Source: DAIPHL01 sp036771375 (GTDB taxonomy: Bacteria > Synergistota > Synergistia > Synergistales > Synergistaceae). Taken from it: a DNA stretch of 8,472 nucleotides. A program made the position numbers and the translations under genes. The notes under the pieces were generated by a model. That model was not told the DNA's origin and searched no databases. It saw only the letters and a program-made list of their open reading frames with translations. The DNA lies in the NCBI GenBank assembly GCA_036771375.1, contig DAIPHL010000102.1, positions 1 through 8,472 on the forward strand, given 5' to 3'. Positions 1 to 6,211 of the stretch are shown piece by piece (within the stretch, counting starts at the first letter, position 1; every line of letters begins with the position of its first letter).

Positions 1-645
1 GATGGCCGTCGTCCCCGAACCGAGGCAGTTGTCCAGGACAAGGTCGCCCTCGTCCGTGTAGGTCTTGACCAACCACTCGAACAGCGCAAGCGGCTTCTCC
101 GTCGGATGTCCGCTGTGACTGTCCTTGCCGAAACGGAGGACGCTGCGCGGGTATCGTTCGCCGCTGTTTTTCCCGCCGACATCCAGACAGAACCGGCCAT
201 TGACCGGTTTTTGCCTGCCGGAGCCTTTTTTGACGTATGGCTTTCCCACGCTCATCTGCGGCCTGTACTTCGGCAGTCTTTTGTAAAACACGAGGATGTT
301 CTCGTGTGCCCGCAGCGGCATCTTCCGCGCGTTCAGGAAGCCCATCGCGACGGGTTTCTCCCAGATGAGCTCATAGCGGAAATACTTCTGCGCCGTAGTG
401 ATCAGCTTCGTAGCAAACGGCTGTTGCGCGGTGAGGACGACCGCCGCCTTCGGCTTCGCCAGCCGCCAGTACTCCCGCCAGAGCGGGCCGAGCGGCAGAC
501 AGACGTCCCATTTGTGGTTTGTCGTCCCGTAGGGGAGGTCGCAGAGGATCATGTCGACGGATTCGTCCGGGATCGACTGCATGATCTCCATGCAGTCTCC
601 GTGATAGAGTGCTCCTAGTTCTGTGCGGTAAAAATTACCGGGCAA
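1..645 (-). CDS. Phage-type beta-class DNA methyltransferase (N6-adenine or N4-cytosine), 3' end cut by window edge
   Basis: A reading frame is open from the stop codon at 688-690 to the left edge, about 215 codons from a TTG at 643-645. From that TTG, the early motif LYHGDC lies at residues 13-18, a DLPYG catalytic motif (a DPPY variant) at 36-40, HPTEKP at 180-185, and the S-adenosylmethionine-binding motif DNCLGSGTT at 205-213. Catalytic motif first and cofactor motif last is the order of beta-class methyltransferases, family N6_N4_Mtase. The DLPYGTT form is familiar from solitary phage methyltransferases. Only about 20-40 C-terminal residues should be missing. The substrate is DNA; the target site and the modified base cannot be read from the sequence. 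No restriction partner is visible. The start is uncertain: there is no ATG before the conserved LYHGDC segment, and the AAGGAG at 661-666 lies 15 nt upstream of the TTG. The next in-frame ATG (592-594) would remove LYHGDC. It sits between tail gene E' and the place expected for tape-measure gene T, so it looks like an accessory gene. Confidence 0.88.
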   Translation of the reverse strand, partial: MPGNFYRTELGALYHGDCMEIMQSIPDESVDMILCDLPYGTTNHKWDVCLPLGPLWREYWRLAKPKAAVVLTAQQPFATKLITTAQKYFRYELIWEKPVAMGFLNARKMPLRAHENILVFYKRLPKYRPQMSVGKPYVKKGSGRQKPVNGRFCLDVGGKNSGERYPRSVLRFGKDSHSGHPTEKPLALFEWLVKTYTDEGDLVLDNCLGSGTTAI

Positions 646-646
646 A

Positions 647-691
647 TTATCGTTCGGAATCTCCTTCTTTCTGTCGATATTCTGTTGTCAT
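647..691 (-). other. Possible 14-codon coupling ORF between E' and the methyltransferase
   Basis: An ATG at 689-691 overlaps the E' stop codon as ATGA, the usual layout of translationally coupled phage genes. It opens a frame of 14 codons (MTTEYRQKEGDSER) ending in TAA at 647-649, one base before the TTG proposed as the methyltransferase start. The stretch contains an AAGGAG at 661-666. Either ribosomes finishing this short frame re-initiate at the TTG, or the short frame is the true N-terminus of the methyltransferase, separated from it by a one-base indel (removing one base near 647-650 would join them), or it is chance. No homology is recognised for the peptide. Confidence 0.3.
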
Positions 692-1103
692 GGTGCGGCG
701 TAAAGTGCGTCTACGATTGCGACTGCCTCGTCGTGCCACTCCAGGAGCTCGTCGATGTCGAGCTCCATCAGCGTGTCATGTCCGAAGTGGAGGACATGGG
801 AGACCTCCGCGCATAGCCTTCGGAGGTCGGATGGCACTATTCCTCCAAAAAAGCGGAATACGCCTCCTGCAACCGCCTATAGTCGCCCATGTCAAGTTCT
901 TCTACATCGCCGGGAGCGATCTCGCACAGGTTCGCAAACAGCAGCACCTCCTTTTCGGCGGCAGATTTTCCTGCCATGCCGGATTTTTCCATGAGAATCT
1001 GGTCACGTACCTTCGGGCGGCGCATGCAAAGCGCCTTCATTTCGGTGCCGTCAATGGTGACCGGATATCTCAGTTCGATTGTCGTTTTCTCGGTCTCAAT
1101 CAT
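688..1103 (-). CDS. E': Tail assembly chaperone fusion gpE+E' (by -1 ribosomal frameshift)
   Basis: This is the long product made when ribosomes translating gene E slip back one base at T-TTT-TTG (846-852). The first 86 residues are those of gpE. Reading then continues GGA-GGA-ATA-GTG and adds 52 residues to a TGA at 688-690, giving 138 residues; P2 gpE+E' is 142. The added part contains DLRRLCAEVSHVLHFGHDTL followed by MELDIDELLEWHDEA. This pattern (a hydrophobic helix, then 'M-E-L-x-x-x-E-L-L-E-W') resembles the phage P2 GpE family. In long-tailed phages such frameshift pairs act as chaperones that coat the tape measure while the tube polymerises. The slippage is inferred from the heptamer, the matching frame and the homology, not observed. 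An alternative is separate initiation at the GTG 835-837. Confidence 0.82.
802..828 (-). promoter_or_regulatory. Inverted repeat (8-bp stem) downstream of the frameshift site
   Basis: On the minus strand GACCTCCG (821-828) is perfectly complementary to CGGAGGTC (802-809), with an 11-nt loop. It begins 17 nt after the slippery heptamer. It could be the downstream RNA structure that stimulates slippage, though the usual spacer is 5-9 nt. A competing 5-bp pairing, GGAGG (842-846) with CCTCC (822-826), would sit directly at the slippery site. No T-run follows the hairpin, so it is not a terminator. Confidence 0.45.
837..1103 (-). CDS. E: Tail assembly protein gpE (short, unshifted product)
   Basis: This 88-residue protein is the zero-frame product ending at TAG (837-839). 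P2 gpE is 91 residues. It belongs to the tail-assembly-chaperone type found right after the tube gene of P2-like phages. Its N-terminal part is beta-rich and charged (IELRYPVTIDG, residues 9-19), with a helical segment around 45-60 and an acidic C-terminus. The start is ATG 1101-1103, with AAAGGGG about 9 nt upstream and just after the tube gene's TAG (1119-1121). It would act in the cytoplasm during assembly and be absent from the finished particle, at a ratio to E+E' set by frameshift efficiency. The ORF ends two codons after the slippery site, as in P2. Confidence 0.88.
   Translation of the reverse strand: MIETEKTTIELRYPVTIDGTEMKALCMRRPKVRDQILMEKSGMAGKSAAEKEVLLFANLCEIAPGDVEELDMGDYRRLQEAYSAFLEE
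846..852 (-). promoter_or_regulatory. -1 programmed frameshift slippery heptamer T-TTT-TTG
   Basis: Six T residues followed by G are in the correct phase: the E frame reads GCT-TTT-TTG-GAG-GAA-TAG. Both TTT and TTG can re-pair one base back as TTT-TTT, after which the -1 frame is open for 52 codons. The same heptamer serves the E/E' shift in phage P2. The zero-frame stop follows only two codons later. Confidence 0.85.
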
Positions 1104-1118
1104 TATTGAACCCCTTTC

Positions 1119-1634
1119 CTACATTCCGATGGACGCCCTGGATGCGGCAAGATAGTCCTTGCCATCGACCATGCGAACCATGTTTTCGATGTCGATCTCA
1201 TGGATCACTTTCCCCCCAAGCTCAAGTTTGTAGTATTTGCAAGCAACGGTTATCTTCTGCTCGAACTTCTCTCCGCGCTTGAACTTGGGGTTCTCGACCT
1301 CGCTCCACATTCCCTGGAGTTGCGCGACAAGAGGCGTGTCCTCCCCGTTGCCATGGGCGAGAGAGCCTCGTATCGTGCAGGCGACCGGGTTGTTGTGTCC
1401 GACTCCCATGTACTTCAAAGCGTCTGCGTCAAAATCCCCGATGGTAAAAATCGCTTCGATCGCCTCCATCCCAAGATCGATTTTGACGGGTGCGTCATAC
1501 CCGCCCGGCTGATGATCCTCGGTCTTGATCTTCAGCTTTGGAAGTTCCAACTCCGTAACTCTGGCCGCGTAACCTTTTCCGTCGATGAAGAGATTGAACC
1601 CTCCGTTTACCTTCCCCGTTGTAATATCCGGCAT
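1119..1634 (-). CDS. FII: Major tail tube protein (P2 FII type)
   Basis: This protein of 171 residues (P2 FII is 172) is the structural subunit of the inner tail tube through which DNA passes when the sheath contracts. It has the P2 FII layout: an N-terminal NLFIDGKGY segment (14-22), ELELPKLKIKTED (28-40) with the family's LPKL, PVKIDLGMEA (49-58) like 'PVDLGL', and the C-terminal beta strands EQKITVACKYYKLEL (125-139) followed by HEIDIENMVRMVDGKD (145-160) and a final SIGM. The start is ATG 1632-1634, with AAGGAGG 8 nt upstream. It follows the sheath gene by 28 bp and precedes E by 15 bp, as in the P2 FETUD operon. Nothing unusual is seen; the assignment is firm from sequence pattern and order. 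Confidence 0.94.
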   Translation of the reverse strand: MPDITTGKVNGGFNLFIDGKGYAARVTELELPKLKIKTEDHQPGGYDAPVKIDLGMEAIEAIFTIGDFDADALKYMGVGHNNPVACTIRGSLAHGNGEDTPLVAQLQGMWSEVENPKFKRGEKFEQKITVACKYYKLELGGKVIHEIDIENMVRMVDGKDYLAASRASIGM

Positions 1635-1662
1635 TCTTTATTGCCTCCTTCCCCTGATGGAA

Positions 1663-2826
1663 TTAACGAAATATATTCTCGAGATACGTGTCTACCAGGC
1701 GCGAACGGAAGACGAGATGTTCAGCCGGAGGCGGTGGAGTGAAATCAAAATCCCAATAGATGATGCCCTGTGCAAGTTGATCGTTTGTATTGAGCTCCCG
1801 ATCTACCCAGCAATCGCCGCCGAGGATGGCCCCGATCTTCGTCAGATGCCGCAGATAGCGGAGCACTCCCTCGCGGACGTCTTCCACGTACGTCTTGGTG
1901 ATGTTTCTGTCCATCGCCCAGAGATGGGCGGCGGTGAGCGATTCCTCGATCATGTCCGCCGTGCGCGAGACGTTTATGAAGGCCCACTTCGGATCGCTGC
2001 TGCACGTCCTGTTCCCCCAAAGCCGATATCCTTCCTCGTGTATGACCGTAGCGACCTCCTTCGCGTTCAGGCGGTTCGCGCGGCAGTTGACGTCGCTGAT
2101 GGAGAAGTCGATTCCGCGCGCGGTTCCGACTATGCCGCGAATCTCCTGATTGGAGGGACTCCACCAAAAGCCGCGCTCGTTGTCGCTCTTCGACAACAAC
2201 CCTGCTACACGGGCCGAAACGGGTTCTACCGCGACCGCCTTGGTTTTCGTACTCCAGACCTTTACCCAGGGATCGACGATGTAGATGCGATTCGAACCAA
2301 AATTCTCACGATACGAGATCGCCGCCTCGTCCGTCGTGTTCGGACCGTCGGCGACGACCACGGCCTTCAAGTTGTTCGCGATGCTCACCATTTCGGTGGC
2401 CACGGCCATTTCGTGAGAGAAGTCCGGAGCGATGAGGATCCTCGGGTGTACTTTCGCAACGCTTCTCGCATCAAGCAACGCCTGCAACCCCTTGCGCTGA
2501 CCTGTGGCATTGTCTATTCCTCCAATGACGTTGGATATCGTTTCCTCCCTGTTGTTTCCCTCTGTGACTCGGACAATGACCATCATCGCGCCGCACTGGT
2601 CGAAGATGCCGTCCGTCGCCATGGGCAGGGTTCCCGTCGTGCCCAATCCCGCGATCTCCGTCCTCCTGCTCGTCACGAGCACCGGCGTGTCGAGCGGAAA
2701 TCTTTCATCGTTCGCCTCCGGCGCAGTGCCGACCAATCCGATGACGGAGCTTTTGACCGTCTCAATGGGCCTTACTCCATCATCTATCCGTACGATCTCG
2801 ATTCCATGCAAAAACTGTTCAGGCAT
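1663..2826 (-). CDS. FI: Contractile tail sheath protein (P2 FI type)
   Basis: This protein of 387 residues (P2 FI is 396) polymerises around the tail tube and contracts to drive it through the host envelope. Conserved stretches resembling P2 FI are FLHGIEIVRIDDGVRPI (5-21), SSVIGLVGTAPEA (26-38), HPRILIAPDFS (127-137), GYRLWGNRTCSSDPKWAF (266-283), AHLWAMDRNIT (300-310) and the C-terminal YWDFDFTPPPPAEHLVFRSR (357-376). That last segment belongs to the C-terminal domain that links neighbouring subunits. ATG 2824-2826 is chosen as the start because GGGAGGGGG (2835-2843) lies 8 nt before it. A longer reading from TTG at 2845-2847 would put that site inside the gene and has no site of its own. 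Tube gene FII follows. Confidence 0.95.
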   Translation of the reverse strand: MPEQFLHGIEIVRIDDGVRPIETVKSSVIGLVGTAPEANDERFPLDTPVLVTSRRTEIAGLGTTGTLPMATDGIFDQCGAMMVIVRVTEGNNREETISNVIGGIDNATGQRKGLQALLDARSVAKVHPRILIAPDFSHEMAVATEMVSIANNLKAVVVADGPNTTDEAAISYRENFGSNRIYIVDPWVKVWSTKTKAVAVEPVSARVAGLLSKSDNERGFWWSPSNQEIRGIVGTARGIDFSISDVNCRANRLNAKEVATVIHEEGYRLWGNRTCSSDPKWAFINVSRTADMIEESLTAAHLWAMDRNITKTYVEDVREGVLRYLRHLTKIGAILGGDCWVDRELNTNDQLAQGIIYWDFDFTPPPPAEHLVFRSRLVDTYLENIFR

Positions 2827-2834
2827 TCGATTTT

Positions 2835-2843
2835 CCCCCTCCC
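2835..2843 (-). promoter_or_regulatory. Ribosome binding site deciding the sheath gene start
   Basis: GGGAGGGGG on the minus strand lies 8 nt before ATG 2824-2826. It rules against the upstream TTG at 2845-2847, which would add seven residues and has no Shine-Dalgarno match before it. Confidence 0.75.
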
Positions 2844-2855
2844 ACAATGTTTACT

Positions 2856-3419
2856 TCAATCTCCATTGTCCATGCCCCAGTGAACGGCGGCGACGTCCTC
2901 TTTTGTCGAGCAGGCGTCTATCTGCGCGGTCAGTACGGCCTCGCGCGCGAAACAACTCGCAATATGCACCCGCAGGGCCGCGTAGATCGCCTTCACCGCC
3001 TCGGCATCCACCGGGCGGAAGATACCGTCCGCGCCCTTCCAATGGTCGGCGAATGCTGGGTTGGCCAGCGCCTCGCCGTAGGCGGCGAAGAGCAGCCCTT
3101 TCGAGCGGTCGTCCGTCGCGATCGGGACGCCTCCGACGGTGATTCCGCCCGTCTCTGCCGCGTAGCGCATGGACGCGATTTCGTCCTTTTTTCTCCGCTT
3201 CGCCTCGTCTAGGGTGACGAACGTCTCGGGATCAATGAACTCTCCCTCCCGATACAACAGCCACTCCCGTACTTCCGGACGTTCCGTGATATCGACCAGG
3301 ACGATCTCCGGCGCGAAGACCGGAGGACGCTCCTGCGTCCAGCCGTAGAGCTCGCACTCGTCCGGTTCGTAGATCTTTCTTATGCGCTCGTTGTCCTCAG
3401 CAAGTTCGGCGATCCTCAT
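2856..3419 (-). CDS. DUF4376 domain protein, probable tail fibre accessory/assembly protein
   Basis: This is a 187-residue cytosolic-looking protein without signal or membrane segments. Residues about 70-180 fit DUF4376 (PF14301): a charged helix DEAKRRKKDEIASMRY (71-86), a small strand pair GGITVGGVPIATDDRSKG (91-108), then HWKGADGIFRPVDAEAVKAI (126-145) and a helical end with IDACSTKEDV (167-176). The first 70 residues are acidic and hold EPEIVLVDITERP-like strand sequence (38-48), function unknown. DUF4376 proteins are common directly after phage tail fibre genes, the place where P2 has gene G, the fibre chaperone. A role in fibre folding or attachment is therefore inferred from position, not shown. 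The start ATG 3417-3419 has GAGGAGGT 7 nt upstream, formed directly after the fibre gene's TGA (3432-3434). Confidence 0.8.
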   Translation of the reverse strand: MRIAELAEDNERIRKIYEPDECELYGWTQERPPVFAPEIVLVDITERPEVREWLLYREGEFIDPETFVTLDEAKRRKKDEIASMRYAAETGGITVGGVPIATDDRSKGLLFAAYGEALANPAFADHWKGADGIFRPVDAEAVKAIYAALRVHIASCFAREAVLTAQIDACSTKEDVAAVHWGMDNGD

Positions 3420-3431
3420 TTTTCTACCTCC

Positions 3432-5465
3432 TCAATCCCATGACCCGTCTTCTTCCCAGCTCAGTTCGAGATATCCGTTTCCGCCGTTGCCGGAGGCGGC
3501 CGCGACAAACGCAATCGTATGGCTCCATTCGGAGGCCCAGGGCCATCTCTTTTCGGCCCCCGATCCGCCGCCCCCGCCGCGCATCCCGGCTTCGCCCCTG
3601 ACATTCGAGGGCAAATCGCCCTCCGGTCCGATGACACCCACCGTCACCTCGGCCGGCTTGCCGCCTCTGGAACCGGGGATACTTCCGTGGGCTCCGCGTC
3701 CGCCAGGCAGCACATATCCTCCTCTTGGGCTTCCGTAGGTTCCGTATGCGATCTGCGTGGAATCGATCTCGCCCTGTGCACCTGCACCGCCCCTGAGCGT
3801 CAAATGGACATCGAAAGACGTGTTGCCGCCTTTGCCGGGCGCCGGCGCGCCCCCTTGATCTGCGAGATAACCCTGTCCTGTAACGGGAATGCCTGCCCCT
3901 CCGGCACCGATTGTGATTGTGTAGTTCCGTCCCGGAGAGACGTTGATCGTCTTGTCCAGGACGGCTTCCCCGGCATGGCCACCCAATTGGCGGTTGTAGC
4001 CGCCGTCTCCGCCCGCGATCGCCGTCACCCGCACGAACGTCGTTCCGGCCGGTGCCGTCCAGGTATAGGTACCGGGGACCGACCAGGCTTGCGTCTTGCT
4101 TATTCGCGGTTTCGGAGCCTCGGCGGCACAGAAGAGGCTTTTTACGACGATCCAGTCGACCTTGACCGGGCCGCTTGTGCAGGTGACCCGTATCTTTGTC
4201 GGTGCGGTAAGGACATACGGCAGGGTATAGATGGCGAGCATCCGCTGTTCCTCCGGCGGAGTTCCGTACCCTCCCGGCGAAAGAGCGCTCTCCGAGAGCT
4301 CGCAGACGCTCCAGGCCTCGCCTGTCCAGCGCTCCACACGCAAAGAGCCTTCTCCCGTGTCGCGCCGGACGATGATACCGTGGTTTCCCTTGGCGTTGCA
4401 GACCATCTTGAGAGGTTTGCTCTGATAGACCTGTCCGGTCTGAGCGACGGCTCCGCCGTCTTTGTCGTCGTCGTATGTCCAGTTCGACAGGCAGACAACC
4501 GTACCCTCGGCGCTATACGTGCCGACGACGGGCGCTTCCGTCCGGAAGCGTTTGTCCGTCAGGATCTCTTTGACCTTGACGAACTCCTGCCCGTTCGCGT
4601 CGCAGAGGAGATACTCAAGTCCAAGCTCCAATTCCCTCGTGTCCTCGACGTCGATACAGTCCGATCCCGTAACAACCTCCTCCACGGACAGCTTCAGATG
4701 GCTGGACATCGTGACGCCGTCCTTGTAGAAGAGCTCGATGTGCACCTTGTCCCGCGAATAGCGGTTGTGCAGGTCGTTCCATGTCAGTTGTCCCGTTATG
4801 GAGCGAAGCATGTGGGTTACGTCGTGTGTGTCCGCACCGAGAACGATCTGTTTGATCAGCGTTATGTCGATCGGGCGGAGGGTGGCCTCCTGGTCGCCGT
4901 TCAATCTGGCCCAGATCGCCGCGATTTCGGAGGGGTCGACGCCGGCGGACGGCACCGGCGGGAAAAGACCCTTCAGGCGTTCGTCCAACTCCGGGTGCGT
5001 TACGAAAGCCATACCGTGATCCAAGGTCACCTCGATGGACGACGCCCGTTTCACGACCGTCGCTAGCGAGAGGATCCAATCGACCACGATCGGGCTGCCT
5101 TCGGCCGGGATATAGTCCGGTTTATCCCCGGCATTATGATATGCATATAAAATTTCGCCGTCGTCCGGATCCTCGGCGAACAATCCGTATTCCCGCGCCT
5201 CATACGGTTCGGCAAGGCCTTTGCTGGACTGTAGGCAGTCGATGAGAGCGACGCCGCCTCCGTCGCTTTTGCCGCAGATCGGCAGGTCACGGATGTGGTG
5301 GGCGAGCTCCGCCATCATATGCGGCTCGACGCCTTCCGGCAAAAAGCCGTCTCCCGCTCCGACGCGCGTGAACTTAAGCGGGATCTCCCTCGCGATCACC
5401 TTGGTAAGCAGCGCCAACCCCTTGTCGGTCGGGTGCATTGCCAGCAGGTTGTTCTCCTCGGGCAT
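3432..5465 (-). CDS. Tail fibre protein with tail-collar N-terminus and glycine-rich tip (P2 H position)
   Basis: This 677-residue protein is the likely receptor-binding fibre. Residues about 1-165 fit the phage tail-collar fibre domain (PF12571, formerly DUF3751), which anchors P2 H-like fibres to the baseplate; note TDKGLALL (13-20), REYGLFAED (91-99) and IVVDWILSLA (126-135). Residues 170-290 are probable shaft, and 290-450 are beta-rich with several cysteines. From WSVPGTYTWTAPAGTTFVRV (461-480) to residue 672 it matches the glycine-rich domain type found at phage fibre tips. Roughly a quarter of residues 481-670 are glycine, and the domain ends GGNGYLELSWEE (661-672). Such tips may contact surface receptors. 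ATG 5463-5465 has AGGAGG 7 nt upstream. It lies between I and the DUF4376 gene, as H lies between I and G in P2. Most similarity to P2 H itself is expected only at the N-terminus. Confidence 0.88.
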   Translation of the reverse strand: MPEENNLLAMHPTDKGLALLTKVIAREIPLKFTRVGAGDGFLPEGVEPHMMAELAHHIRDLPICGKSDGGGVALIDCLQSSKGLAEPYEAREYGLFAEDPDDGEILYAYHNAGDKPDYIPAEGSPIVVDWILSLATVVKRASSIEVTLDHGMAFVTHPELDERLKGLFPPVPSAGVDPSEIAAIWARLNGDQEATLRPIDITLIKQIVLGADTHDVTHMLRSITGQLTWNDLHNRYSRDKVHIELFYKDGVTMSSHLKLSVEEVVTGSDCIDVEDTRELELGLEYLLCDANGQEFVKVKEILTDKRFRTEAPVVGTYSAEGTVVCLSNWTYDDDKDGGAVAQTGQVYQSKPLKMVCNAKGNHGIIVRRDTGEGSLRVERWTGEAWSVCELSESALSPGGYGTPPEEQRMLAIYTLPYVLTAPTKIRVTCTSGPVKVDWIVVKSLFCAAEAPKPRISKTQAWSVPGTYTWTAPAGTTFVRVTAIAGGDGGYNRQLGGHAGEAVLDKTINVSPGRNYTITIGAGGAGIPVTGQGYLADQGGAPAPGKGGNTSFDVHLTLRGGAGAQGEIDSTQIAYGTYGSPRGGYVLPGGRGAHGSIPGSRGGKPAEVTVGVIGPEGDLPSNVRGEAGMRGGGGGSGAEKRWPWASEWSHTIAFVAAASGNGGNGYLELSWEEDGSWD

Positions 5466-5491
5466 GCTCTCTCCTCCTCTTTGTTATGTAA

Positions 5492-6211
5492 TTATGTGTT
5501 TGCCAGCAGCCGTCCGGCTTCAGAGAGGCCTATAACCTTGACGCCTCTCTTGACTGTGACTACGCAGGAGCCAAGCGCTGCTTCAAGCCTCTCTTTGCGG
5601 TACAATCCGATCGATTTCTTTCCTCTTTTTATGGCTGCACAACCGAAATAGACGTCGGCATATCGTGCTTGCAGAGGAGGCAGCCCTATTCTCTTCTCAC
5701 CGCTCCTGCACGCACCGATTCCGTGATATAGCTGTATATTGAGCCTTCTGCGGATTTCAATACCGTCCAAACTGTCCCGCAACGCCTGGGCGGACCAGAT
5801 CGCCTCGTGCAGTGCGGTCCAGCCGGACGCGTCCGTTATGCGTCCCTCGGTGATCACTTTGAACCCGTACGGTTCGCCGCCGTATTGATGCCAGGCCTGC
5901 ACCTCCGTCTTTCCAAACACTGCGTCGCAGATGCGCCGGATGGCTCCGAAAGTTCCCTCGAGACGGTGCCACTCATAGCTTCCGCTTATGAGATTACGCT
6001 TGGCCTCGTCGGACAGAGAATCGCGCCAGAAGTCCACATGCAAGCCCCAGGCGAGAAATGGAAGAAACTTCGTCGGTATTTCGCCCGGACGCCAGAGATT
6101 TCTGATATCCTCCGGCAGGAGGTCTTCTCCGAAGTGCGTCGCGAGCGAGAGGGCCTTCTCGAAAGAATTTGCGTTGCTCGGAAGAAGGGGCTTGCCGTCG
6201 CTATATCTCAT
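5492..6211 (-). CDS. I: Phage tail protein I (baseplate), with C-terminal triple repeat
   Basis: This protein has 239 residues; P2 gpI is 176. Residues about 15-155 are the tail protein I domain: a start-proximal FEKALSLATHFGEDLLPEDI (17-36), then PTKFLPFLAWGLHVDFW (46-62) and LSDEAKRNLISGSYEWHRLE (66-85) followed by GTFGAIRRICDAVFG (86-100). These match the family pattern 'P-x-x-LPFLAWALxVDxW ... KRxxI..S...HRxxGTxxAIRRxLDA'. It is a baseplate component near the fibre attachment site. Beyond the family domain there is an extra tail (about 161-234) carrying three copies of a short R-G-x-K-x-I-G-L motif, which explains the extra length. The start ATG 6209-6211 lies 11 bp inside the end of J, with only a weak AGGA far upstream, so translation is probably coupled to J. 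Confidence 0.92.
   Translation of the reverse strand: MRYSDGKPLLPSNANSFEKALSLATHFGEDLLPEDIRNLWRPGEIPTKFLPFLAWGLHVDFWRDSLSDEAKRNLISGSYEWHRLEGTFGAIRRICDAVFGKTEVQAWHQYGGEPYGFKVITEGRITDASGWTALHEAIWSAQALRDSLDGIEIRRRLNIQLYHGIGACRSGEKRIGLPPLQARYADVYFGCAAIKRGKKSIGLYRKERLEAALGSCVVTVKRGVKVIGLSEAGRLLANT
5510..5731 (-). repeat. Three protein-level repeats at the end of gpI
   Basis: Three segments of about 22-24 residues share a pattern: GACRSGEKRIGLPP (within residues 161-183), GCAAIKRGKKSIGLYR (within 187-208) and SCVVTVKRGVKVIGLSE (within 211-234). Common features are a cysteine, a basic turn R-G-x-K and the strand x-I-G-L, suggesting repeated beta hairpins. The DNA copies have diverged, so the duplication is old. 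The repeats may form a stalk or a docking surface for the fibre encoded next; this is inference. Confidence 0.7.

Noticed and set aside
191..212. Stem AACCGG/CCGGTT followed by TTT on the plus strand, terminator-like
   Set aside because: It lies inside the methyltransferase coding sequence, points opposite to transcription, and has a short stem and short T-run.
289..306. 6-bp inverted repeat CACGAG/CTCGTG
   Set aside because: Inside coding sequence, short, no T-run and no nearby start; chance level in GC-rich DNA.
106..618. Plus-strand reading frame of 170 codons
   Set aside because: The minus strand of the same region encodes the methyltransferase with ordered catalytic and cofactor motifs; the plus frame is its shadow.
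1585..2883. Plus-strand reading frame of 432 codons opposite the sheath gene
   Set aside because: It is antisense to FI, which has clear family motifs; the translation is arginine-rich with no recognisable domain.
3519..5066. Plus-strand reading frame of 515 codons opposite the tail fibre
   Set aside because: It lies wholly antisense to a well-supported fibre gene, is rich in Arg/Pro/Ala/Asp as expected from complementing glycine-rich GC-rich DNA, and has no recognisable domain or ribosome binding site.
5466..5491. Short AT-richer gap between I and the fibre gene as a possible promoter
   Set aside because: It is only 26 bp, mostly a ribosome binding site, and shows no convincing -35/-10 pair.
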